Shown one piece after another: positions 43,487-50,735 of a stretch of 64,000 bases of DNA (positions are counted from its first letter, which is position 1; each line of letters starts with the position of its first letter). The translations under genes were made by a program, and so were the position numbers. This DNA comes from Fulvimonas soli (GTDB lineage: Bacteria > Pseudomonadota > Gammaproteobacteria > Xanthomonadales > Rhodanobacteraceae), in the NCBI RefSeq assembly GCF_003148905.1, contig NZ_QGHC01000003.1, positions 124,001 to 188,000 on the forward strand. The letters are read 5' to 3'. The notes under the pieces were generated by a model, which was given only the letters and a program-made list of their open reading frames with translations, was not told where the DNA came from and searched no databases.

Positions 43487-44780
43487 CGCGCTGCCCGCGC
43501 TGCTGCGCCGCGCCCTGCGCGACGACGCGGACGGCGGCGCGCTCTGCGCCGCCTACAGCGGCGGCGCCGACTCCACCGCCCTGCTGCACGCGCTGGCCGC
43601 GCTGCCCGAGGCGCGCGCGCGCGGCCTGCGCGCGCTGCACGTGGACCACGGCCTGCACGCGGACAGCGCCGCGTGGGCGGCGCATTGCGCGGATTTCTGC
43701 CGCGCGCTGGACGTCCCCTGCACGGTCGCGCGCGTCGCGGTCGCGCGCGACGCCGGCCTCGGCCCGGAGGCCGCCGCGCGGCACGCGCGCTACGCCGCCT
43801 TCGCCGACGCGCTGGGCGGCGGCGAGCGGCTGCTGCTCGCCCACCACCGCGACGACCAGGTGGAGACGGTGCTGCTCAAGCTGCTGCGCGGCGCCGGCCC
43901 GGAGGGCCTGGGCGGCATGCGCGCGCGGCGCCCGCTCGGCCGCGGCGCGCTGTGGCGGCCGCTGCTGGAGCTGCCGCGCGAGGCGCTGCGCGCCTACGCC
44001 GCCGCGCACGGGCTGCCCTGCATCGACGACCCTTCCAACGCCGACGTCCGCCTCGCGCGCAACCGCCTGCGCCACGAGATCCTGCCGCGGCTGACCGCGC
44101 ACTGGCCGCAGGCGGCCGACTCCATCGCGCACAGCGCCGCGCTGTGCCGCGCCGCCGCCGACGCGCTGCGGCAGGAATGGCAGGCCGCGCTCGGGACGCT
44201 GCGCGACGCCGCCACCGGCAGCCTGGACGCCGCGGGCTGGCTGGCCCTGCCCCCCGCACTGCGCGAGCCGCTGCTCGACCACTGGCTGCACGCGCAGGGC
44301 GTGCCGGCGCCCACATGGGCGCAGCGCCGGCAGATCGAGCGGCAGTGCGCGGCGCGGCCCGGCCAGCTGCCGTGCATCCGCTGGCCGGGTGCCGAGCTGC
44401 ACGTCTGGAAAGGCCGCCTGTGGGCGCGCAGGCCCGCGCCCGCCGTCGATCCCGGCTGGAGCGCCGCCTGGACCGGCGAACCGCTGCCGCTGCCCGACGG
44501 CGGCGAGCTGCGGCTGGAACCGCCCGCGCGCCTCGCCGCGCCGCTCGCCGTGCGCCTGCGCCGCGGCGGCGAGCGCATCCGCCCCGCGGGCGACCGCCAC
44601 ACGCGCGAGCTGCGCGACCTGTTCCAGCAGGCCGCGCTGCCGCCGTGGCGGCGCGCCGCCTGCCCGCTGCTCTACGAGGGCGACGAGCTGATTGCCGTCG
44701 CCGGCCACTGGCTGAGCGAGCGCGCCGAGGCGATCTTCCACGCCGCCGGCGCCCGGCCGCGCTGGCGTCCGGGCCGCTGA
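43473..44780 (+). CDS. tilS: tRNA(Ile)-lysidine synthase
   Basis: 435 residues from GTG 43473. It makes lysidine at position 34 of tRNA-Ile(CAU). The PP-loop ATP-binding site YSGGADSTALLHAL, LHVDHGLHADSAAW, LLAHHRDDQVETVLLKLLRG and CIDDPSNADVRLARNRLRHE are diagnostic. The C-terminal TilS domains follow (GGERIRPAGDRHTRELRDLF). The start overlaps the NYN gene; the MFS gene converges 8 bp downstream. Confidence 0.97.
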   Translation: MSRPDALPALLRRALRDDADGGALCAAYSGGADSTALLHALAALPEARARGLRALHVDHGLHADSAAWAAHCADFCRALDVPCTVARVAVARDAGLGPEAAARHARYAAFADALGGGERLLLAHHRDDQVETVLLKLLRGAGPEGLGGMRARRPLGRGALWRPLLELPREALRAYAAAHGLPCIDDPSNADVRLARNRLRHEILPRLTAHWPQAADSIAHSAALCRAAADALRQEWQAALGTLRDAATGSLDAAGWLALPPALREPLLDHWLHAQGVPAPTWAQRRQIERQCAARPGQLPCIRWPGAELHVWKGRLWARRPAPAVDPGWSAAWTGEPLPLPDGGELRLEPPARLAAPLAVRLRRGGERIRPAGDRHTRELRDLFQQAALPPWRRAACPLLYEGDELIAVAGHWLSERAEAIFHAAGARPRWRPGR

Positions 44781-44788
44781 CGCCCGTA

Positions 44789-46075
44789 TCAGGCCTCGTT
44801 CTCCAGCGGCAGGGCCGCCGCCGGCGCGGCGGCCGCGCCCGTCACCCGGCGGTTGACGAAATACATCAGCGCGAACGACGCCAGCGTGGTGCCCACCAGC
44901 AGGTCGCCCAGCACGTCGAAATGCAGCAGCCGGCCGCCGCCGGCCTGCGTCACGATCGCCCCGCCCAGCATCGCGGCAAGGCCGCCGGACACCTGCTGCA
45001 GCGAAGAGCTGACCGACATGTAGGCGCCGCGATCGGTGGGGCTGGGCAGCGCGGAGATCAGCGCCGACGAGGAGATCATGCGCGAGAAGATGCCGATCTG
45101 CAGCAGCGCGCTCACGCCGATCAGCGTCCACAGCGCCACGCCGGAGAGGCGCGTGTAGATCAGCACCATCACGATCGTCGCCGCGCAGCCGAAGGCGAAC
45201 ACGCGGAACTTGCCCAGCGCGTCGCTGAGCCGCCCGATCGCCGGCCCCGCCACCGCCGACACCAGCCCCGTCGCCAGGTACACCAGCGACAGCCGCTCCA
45301 CCGGGATGCCGACGTTGTGCACCAGGAACAGCGTGGAATACGGCATCAGCATGAAACCGCCCATGGTCAGCAGCGCCGTGGTGGCGAAGCCGACCAGGTA
45401 GGCGCGCGTGCCCAGCGTGTGCAGCAGGTGGTGCAGCGGGCTCTTGTCCGGCCGCAGCGCCAGGTGGGCGTTGACCGGGCGCAGGCGGCCCAGGACGGCG
45501 GCGCCGACGGCGGTGCACACCGCCACGATCAGGAAGAACGGCGCGTTCCAGCCCCAGCGGCTGGACAGCGCCAGGCTCAGCGGCAGGCCCAGCACCGTGC
45601 TGGCCGCGAACGCCGACTGGATGAAGCCCATCACGCGGCCGCGCATCGACAGCGGGAACAGGTCGGTGACGATCGCCATCGACGCCGCGCCCACCACGCC
45701 CGCGAACAGCCCCGTCACCATGCGCGCCAGTAGCAGCATCGCGTAGCTGTGCGCCAGCGCGCAGAGCAGGGTGCCAAACATGAAGCCGGCATAGAAGGCC
45801 AGCAGCAGCTTCTTGCGGTCGAAGCGGTCGGCGAAGCCCGCCGCGAGGATGCCCGACACGCCCGCGCTGAAGGCATAGGCCGACACCACCATGCCGAATT
45901 GCCCGGGGGTGATCCTCAGGGCCGGAGTGACCAGCGCGCCGAGCGGCGCCAGCAGCATGAAGTCCAGCACGATGGTGAACTGCAGGAAGGCCAGCACGGC
46001 CACCACGAACTTCTGGTAGCCGGAGAACCGCGCGCGGGCCGGTTCGGCGGCGGATGTCGACGGGTCGGTGGTCAC
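44789..46075 (-). CDS. MFS transporter (drug/sugar efflux type)
   Basis: 428 residues with about twelve membrane helices. The MFS motif GFADRFDRKKLLL lies between helices 2 and 3, and GRLSDALGKFRVFA is the equivalent in the second half. It looks like a 12-helix DHA1-type exporter; the substrate cannot be predicted. It starts at GTG 46075 with AGGAG 8 nt upstream. Its promoter contains an AT-rich palindrome that suggests inducible repression. Confidence 0.88.
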   Translation of the reverse strand: MTTDPSTSAAEPARARFSGYQKFVVAVLAFLQFTIVLDFMLLAPLGALVTPALRITPGQFGMVVSAYAFSAGVSGILAAGFADRFDRKKLLLAFYAGFMFGTLLCALAHSYAMLLLARMVTGLFAGVVGAASMAIVTDLFPLSMRGRVMGFIQSAFAASTVLGLPLSLALSSRWGWNAPFFLIVAVCTAVGAAVLGRLRPVNAHLALRPDKSPLHHLLHTLGTRAYLVGFATTALLTMGGFMLMPYSTLFLVHNVGIPVERLSLVYLATGLVSAVAGPAIGRLSDALGKFRVFAFGCAATIVMVLIYTRLSGVALWTLIGVSALLQIGIFSRMISSSALISALPSPTDRGAYMSVSSSLQQVSGGLAAMLGGAIVTQAGGGRLLHFDVLGDLLVGTTLASFALMYFVNRRVTGAAAAPAAALPLENEA

Positions 46076-46130
46076 GAAGGGGCTCCTGCGGGGGACAATG
46101 CCGGCCCATGGGTGGGCCCAGTAGCCATGA

Positions 46131-46159
46131 AAGATATAACTTAGATATATCTAAATCAA
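46131..46159 (-). promoter_or_regulatory. MFS promoter with AT-rich palindromic operator in the spacer
   Basis: On the minus strand -35 TTGATT (46154-46159), 17-bp spacer, -10 TATCTT (46131-46136). The perfect palindrome TTAGATATATCTAA (46141-46154) fills most of the spacer, and its low GC stands out. A bound regulator would block RNA polymerase. No regulator gene is adjacent; PadR- or MarR-type proteins bind such sites, but the partner is unknown. Confidence 0.65.
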
Positions 46160-46272
46160 GCCCGCGTCGCGCGTGCGTGCGGGCCGGCGTGCCGCGCCGG
46201 GCGCAGCGCGGCCCGCCCCGGTCGCGCGGCTGCGATTGATTCCCCATCTGTGCTGCGCTAGCGTTGCCGGCC

Positions 46273-46530
46273 ATGGCCACCCCCGCTCCATCCCCCGCCG
46301 AACCCGCCTCCGTCGCCGACTTCGAGCACTCGCTGGACGAGCTCGAGCAGCTGGTGGCGCGCATGGAAGGCGGCGAGCTGAGCCTGGACGAGTCGCTGGC
46401 CGCGTTCGAGCGCGGCATCGGCCTGTACCGCCACTGCCAGCAGGCGCTGGACCAGGCCGAGCTGCGCGTGCGCCTGCTGCTCGATCCCGACGCCCCCGAA
46501 CACGCCGAACCGTTTGAGCCCGAAGACTGA
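46273..46530 (+). CDS. xseB: Exodeoxyribonuclease VII small subunit
   Basis: 85 residues, the typical XseB size. The signature [20 protein letters not shown] followed by [20 protein letters not shown] is unmistakable. It binds the large subunit XseA, which is not in this window. ATG 46273 is preferred; a TTG at 46264 is possible. It overlaps ispA by 17 bp, as in many Proteobacteria. Confidence 0.97.
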   Translation: MATPAPSPAEPASVADFEHSLDELEQLVARMEGGELSLDESLAAFERGIGLYRHCQQALDQAELRVRLLLDPDAPEHAEPFEPED

Positions 46531-47413
46531 ACCGGGCCCGGCCCTGCAGGCGCTGACCGCACGCGCCGACCGCGCGCTCGCCGCCACCCTGCCCGCCGAG
46601 GACCAGCCTCCCGCCGAGCTGCACCGCGCGATGCGCTACGCCGTGCTCGGCGGCGGCAAGCGCCTGCGTCCGCTGCTGGTCTACGCCGCCGGCCACGCGC
46701 TGGGCCACGACGGCCCGGAGCTGGACGCGCCGGCCTGCGCGGTGGAGCTGATCCACGCCTACTCGCTGGTGCACGACGACCTGCCGGCGATGGACGACGA
46801 CGACCTGCGCCGCGGCCGCCCCACCTGCCACATCGTGTTCGGCGAGGCGATGGCGATCCTCGCCGGCGACGCGCTGCAGGCGCTGGCCTTCGAGATCCTC
46901 GCCCACGACGTCCACAACGGCGTGGACGCCGCGCGCTGCGTGGAGATGCTGCGCACGCTCGGCCGCGCCTGCGGCGCCGAGGGCATGGCCGGCGGCCAGG
47001 CGCTGGACCTCGCCGCCGTCGGCCGGAGGCTCGCGCTCGACGAACTGGAACGCATGCACGCCTGCAAGACCGGCGCGCTGATCCGCGCCTCGGTGCGGCT
47101 GGGCGCGCTCGCCGCCGGCGCCGGCGAGGAGGCGCTGGCCGCGCTGGACCGCTACGCCGCCGCGGTCGGCCTGGCCTTCCAGGTGCGCGACGACATCCTC
47201 GACGTGGAGGGCGAGGCGGCGGTGATCGGCAAGACCGCCGGCAAGGACGCCGCCGCCGACAAGCCGACCTTCCCCTCGATCCTCGGCCTGGACGCCTCGC
47301 GCGAACGGCTGGCCGCGCTGACCGCCGAGGCGCTGGACGCGCTCGCCCCGTTCGGCGCGCGGGGCGGGCTGCTGCGCGAGCTGGCCCGCTACGCGGCCGA
47401 GCGCGCGCGCTGA
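46514..47413 (+). CDS. ispA: Farnesyl diphosphate synthase
   Basis: 299 residues. It condenses IPP with DMAPP and GPP to FPP. The first Asp-rich motif lies in [20 protein letters not shown] and the second is [25 protein letters not shown] and GGQALDL are also present. The likely start is TTG 46514 inside xseB, giving MSPKTEPGP. It has no dxs neighbour, unlike E. coli. Confidence 0.97.
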   Translation: MSPKTEPGPALQALTARADRALAATLPAEDQPPAELHRAMRYAVLGGGKRLRPLLVYAAGHALGHDGPELDAPACAVELIHAYSLVHDDLPAMDDDDLRRGRPTCHIVFGEAMAILAGDALQALAFEILAHDVHNGVDAARCVEMLRTLGRACGAEGMAGGQALDLAAVGRRLALDELERMHACKTGALIRASVRLGALAAGAGEEALAALDRYAAAVGLAFQVRDDILDVEGEAAVIGKTAGKDAAADKPTFPSILGLDASRERLAALTAEALDALAPFGARGGLLRELARYAAERAR

Positions 47414-47432
47414 CAACGGCGCGCCCATGAAA

Positions 47433-47451
47433 AAGGCGGCCCCGCGGGCCG
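47433..47451 (+). terminator. Terminator after ispA
   Basis: GGCGGCCC-CGC-GGGCCGCC (8-bp stem) preceded by A5 and followed by TCTTCC. It lies between the convergent ispA and DUF4870 genes and could work on both strands, with the A5 forming the U-tract for the minus strand. Confidence 0.75.
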
Positions 47452-47478
47452 CCTCTTCCGTTCCGCGTCCCCGGCGGG

Positions 47479-47928
47479 CTACTTGATCAGCCTGAGCGCG
47501 AACGGATAGCGGTAGCGCTCGCCCTCGTTCGCCTTGATCGCCGCGATGATGATGAACACCAGCGCGGCGATGCCGACGATGATGCCGATCGGCGCGGTGA
47601 CGAAGATGCCGATGCCCAGCGTGAGCACGGTGACCACCACCAGCACCAGGCCGATGATCGCCAGGGTGATGTTGAAGTTCAGCGCCTCCTTGGCCTGGTC
47701 GTCGACGAAGGGCATGCTGTCCTTCTTCACCAGCCAGATGATCAGCGGCCCCAGGAAGCAGCCCACGCCGAAGAAGTGGCCGGTGACCAGGCAGCCGAGC
47801 AGCGCGGAGAGGTGGGCGAACAGCGCCCACTGGCGCTCCTCGTGCGAGGGCATGCCGTCCGCCGGGGGCGGCGGCACGTCGTCGGGCGGCGGCGGTGGCG
47901 GGGTGACGGACTCGGGCGGAACGCTCAT
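47479..47928 (-). CDS. DUF4870 (Tic20-like) membrane protein
   Basis: 149 residues. A Pro-rich N-terminus (residues 8-28) is followed by SHEERQWALFAHLSALLGC and three to four membrane helices, with LVKKDSMPFVDDQAKEALNF in between and a C-terminal ANEGERYRYPFALRLI. That pattern defines DUF4870; the function is unknown. ATG 47928 has GGAGGAG upstream. Confidence 0.88.
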   Translation of the reverse strand: MSVPPESVTPPPPPPDDVPPPPADGMPSHEERQWALFAHLSALLGCLVTGHFFGVGCFLGPLIIWLVKKDSMPFVDDQAKEALNFNITLAIIGLVLVVVTVLTLGIGIFVTAPIGIIVGIAALVFIIIAAIKANEGERYRYPFALRLIK

Positions 47929-48062
47929 GGGCAACTCCTCCATCGTGGATCGCCGGCCAGCGCCGGGTGCGCGCCGATGCTAGCAAGCCGCGGTGGGTTT
48001 TTCGCGTGGCGCCGGCGTGAAGCGGCCGCTGGGCGGCGCGGGCCCTGGCCGGGGGTCCGGGA

Positions 48063-48126
48063 TCGCGGCCGGAGGCCGCTCCCACAGGGCCGCGACAGGC
48101 CTTGCGGGAGCGGCCTCCGGCCGCGA
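48063..48126. repeat. Paired REP hairpin (21-bp arms)
   Basis: Arms 48063-48083 and 48106-48126 are perfectly complementary (CGCGGCCGGAGGCCGCTCCC-type), with a 22-nt interior. Same family as 18693-18757. It lies downstream of pmbA, on the DUF4870 5' side. Confidence 0.8.
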
Positions 48127-48141
48127 CGCCCGATGCCTGAC

Positions 48142-49509
48142 CTACTCGCCCGCCACCGTCATCCGCCCCACCAGGATCGAGCCGGTGAGGATCGCCGAGC
48201 GCGGGTCGACGTCCGCCCCCACCGCGCGGATGCCGGCGAACATGTCGCGCAGGTTGGCCGCAATGGTGATCTCCTCCACCGGGTAGGCGATCGCGCCGTT
48301 CTCCACCCAGAAGCCCGCCGCGCCGCGCGAGTAGTCGCCGGTGAGCGTGTTGACGCCCTGTCCCATCACCTCGGTCACCAGCAGGCCGGTGCCCAGGCGG
48401 CGCAGCATGCCGGCGAAGTCCTCCGCCGTGCCCTCGGCCGAGCCCGGCTCCACCACCAGGTTGTGGATGCCGCCGGCGTTGCCGGTGCTCTCCAGGCCCA
48501 GCTTGCGCGCCGAGTAGCTGCCCAGCACGTAGCGCGCCAGCACGCCGCCCTCGACCAGCGCGCTGTCGCGCGTCGCCACGCCTTCCGCGTCGAACGCGCC
48601 GGAGCCGTGGCCGCGCCGCAGGAACGGCCGCTCCACGATGTTCAGCCAGGGCGGCATGACGGCCTTGCCGGCATGGTCGAGCAGGAAGCTGGCGCGGCGG
48701 TACAGCGCGCCGCCGCTGACCGCGCCCACCAGGTGGCCGACCAGCCCGCGCGCGATCTCCGGCGCGAACAGCACCGGGCACTCGCGGGTGGACAGGCCGC
48801 GCGCGTCCAGCCGTGCCAGCGTGCGCTCGGCGGCCTTGTCGCCCAGCGCCTGCGCGCCCATGAAGTCGCCGGGGGCACGCACGCTGTCGTACCAGTAGTC
48901 GCGCTGCATGCGCTCGCCCTCGCCGGCGATCAGCGACAGCGACAGCGAGTGCCGCGTGCCGCGCTCGCGCCCGACGAAGCCGTGCGAGTTGGCGTACACC
49001 GACAGGCTCTCGCCCGCCTGCACGCTGGCGCCCTCGGAGTTGGTGATGCCCGCGTGCGCGCGGCCGGCCGCCTCGATCCGCTGGCCCAGCGCGATGGCCT
49101 GCGCGGTGTCGATGGCCCACGGGTGCCACAGGTCGAGGTCGGGGAAGTCGGTGGCCATGCGCGCCGGGTCGGCCAGGCCGGCGGCCGGGTCCTCCTCGGT
49201 GTAGCGCGCGATCGCGCAGGCCTGGTCGAGCGTGGCCTGGATCGACTCGGGGTTGAGGTCGGCGGTGCTGGCCGAGCCCTTGCGCCGGCCGAAGTAGACG
49301 GTGAGGCCGAAGCCGCGGTCGCGGGTGTGCTCCACCGTCTCCACCTCGCCCAGCCGCACGTTCACGTTGAGGCCGGTGTCGATGCTGGCGGCCACCTCGG
49401 CCTCGCTGGCGCCGGCGGCGCGGGCGCGGCGGATCACCTCCCCGGCGAGTTCGGCCAGGCGGTCGAGTTCCTGCAGGCTGTGGTCCTGGCGGTCGGCAAT
49501 GGCGCTCAC
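48142..49509 (-). CDS. pmbA: Metalloprotease TldE/PmbA
   Basis: 455 residues from GTG 49509 with GAGGA 8 nt upstream. It is the non-zinc partner of TldD; the pair degrades peptides such as CcdA and matures modified peptides. TRDRGFGLTVYFGRRKGSAS, FAPEIARGLVGHLVGAVSGG, LGSYSARKLGLESTGNAGGI and TGDYSRGAAGFWVENG match the family. tldD is not in the window. It is divergent from the DUF1653-darP pair. Confidence 0.96.
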   Translation of the reverse strand: MSAIADRQDHSLQELDRLAELAGEVIRRARAAGASEAEVAASIDTGLNVNVRLGEVETVEHTRDRGFGLTVYFGRRKGSASTADLNPESIQATLDQACAIARYTEEDPAAGLADPARMATDFPDLDLWHPWAIDTAQAIALGQRIEAAGRAHAGITNSEGASVQAGESLSVYANSHGFVGRERGTRHSLSLSLIAGEGERMQRDYWYDSVRAPGDFMGAQALGDKAAERTLARLDARGLSTRECPVLFAPEIARGLVGHLVGAVSGGALYRRASFLLDHAGKAVMPPWLNIVERPFLRRGHGSGAFDAEGVATRDSALVEGGVLARYVLGSYSARKLGLESTGNAGGIHNLVVEPGSAEGTAEDFAGMLRRLGTGLLVTEVMGQGVNTLTGDYSRGAAGFWVENGAIAYPVEEITIAANLRDMFAGIRAVGADVDPRSAILTGSILVGRMTVAGE

Positions 49510-49625
49510 GAAAGCTGTCCTCGGATGGCGGGCGGGTAGAATGCACGGTCCACGCCGCGCGATCATCCCCAGATGGGGCCGTCGCGGCCGAATGCAAAGC
49601 CTTCAGGACAGACGCGGAGCGCGCC

Positions 49626-49892
49626 ATGACCACCGTCGCCGGCATCTACCGCCACTACAAGGGCCAGCGCTACCGCGTGCTGGGCACCGCCCGCCACAGC
49701 GAGACGCTGGAGGAGCTGGTGGTGTACCAGGCGCTGTACGGCGAGCACGGCCTGTGGGTGCGCCCGGCGGCGATGTTCGCCGAGACCGTCGAGATGGACG
49801 GCGAACCGATCCCCCGCTTCGCGCTGGAGCAGGCCGAATCGCCCGACGGGCCGCGCACCTGGCCTTCAGCCCTTACGGAACCGACATCGTGA
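49626..49892 (+). CDS. DUF1653 family protein
   Basis: 88 residues. IYRHYKGQRYRVLGTARHSE, YQALYGEHGLWVRPAAMF and a final PRF constitute the DUF1653 pattern, a small beta-rich domain of unknown function. The last about 20 residues (SPDGPRTWPSALTEPTS) lie outside the domain. The stop overlaps the darP start by four bases. Confidence 0.9.
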   Translation: MTTVAGIYRHYKGQRYRVLGTARHSETLEELVVYQALYGEHGLWVRPAAMFAETVEMDGEPIPRFALEQAESPDGPRTWPSALTEPTS

Positions 49893-50470
49893 GCCCGAGC
49901 CGCAGCCGCAACCAGACCGAACTCGACGACACCGACTACGGCCCCACCCGCACCCAGCAGCGGCGCGAGGCGCTGGCCGTGCTGGCGCTGGCCGGCCAGC
50001 TGGTCGAGCTGGCGCCGGCCCGGCTGGCCAAGCTGGAGCTGCCCGACGACGTGCGCGCCGAGGTGGCCAACGTGCGCCGCATCACCTCGCACATCGCGCG
50101 CAAGCGCCAGCTCGGCTTCCTCGCCAAGCTGATGCGCCGCTACGACAGCGCGACCTTCGACCCGGTGCGCGCCGCGCTGGGCGAGAACCGCGAGCGCCAG
50201 CGCCAGGAGACCGCCGCGATGCACCGGCTGGAGGCGCTGCGCGAGCGCCTGCTCGCCGACGATGCGGCGGTCGGCGAACTGATCGCGCAGCATCCCGGCG
50301 TCGACCGCCAGCGCCTGCGCGCGCTGGTGCGCCAGGCGCGGATCGAGAAGGAAGCGCCGAACAGGCCGCCCCGGGCGTACCGGGAGATCTTCCAGCTGCT
50401 CAAGGAGCTGGGCGACGAGGCGGGCGGCGCCGCCGACGAAGGCGCGGACGGCGAAGACGGCCAGGAGTAG
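49889..50470 (+). CDS. darP: Ribosome-associated protein DarP (YjgA, DUF615)
   Basis: 193 residues from GTG 49889. QNQTELDDTDYGPTRTQQRREA-like start (SRSRNQTELDDTDYGPTRTQ), LVELAPARLAKLELPDD, ARKRQLGFLAKLMRR and the C-terminal ARIEKEAPNRPPRAYREIFQ fit YjgA. It associates with late 50S precursors in E. coli, where it is also next to pmbA. The acidic tail is specific. Confidence 0.94.
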   Translation: MSPSRSRNQTELDDTDYGPTRTQQRREALAVLALAGQLVELAPARLAKLELPDDVRAEVANVRRITSHIARKRQLGFLAKLMRRYDSATFDPVRAALGENRERQRQETAAMHRLEALRERLLADDAAVGELIAQHPGVDRQRLRALVRQARIEKEAPNRPPRAYREIFQLLKELGDEAGGAADEGADGEDGQE

Positions 50471-50481
50471 GCGCCCTTGCT

Positions 50482-50724
50482 CCCTCTCCCCTCCCGGGAG
50501 AGGGCTGGGGTGAGGGGCCGCTCTTGCCCCGGTCTTCCTTCCCGTCGAAAAGAAAACCCGGCCCGGACGAAGCGCCACCGCGAGCCCGCCCCTCACCTCG
50601 ATCCTCTCCCCGGAGGGGAGAGGAAGCAGGGCGTGGCGTTCGTCGCAGGCTCGAACAAGCGCGCTTTGACTCCCTCTAAGCGCTGGCTCCCTCTCCCCTC
50701 CGGGGAGAGGGCCGGGGTGAGGGG
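50482..50724. repeat. Cluster of three REP hairpins between darP and GH92
   Basis: Hairpins at 50482-50504, 50603-50623 (inverted orientation) and 50689-50711, each CCCTCTCCCC/GGGGAGAGGG-like with flanking GGGGTGAGGGG or CCCCTCACC. They fill most of the 265-bp gap between convergent genes, and nothing else is seen there. Confidence 0.85.
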
Positions 50725-50735
50725 CCGCTCTTGCC

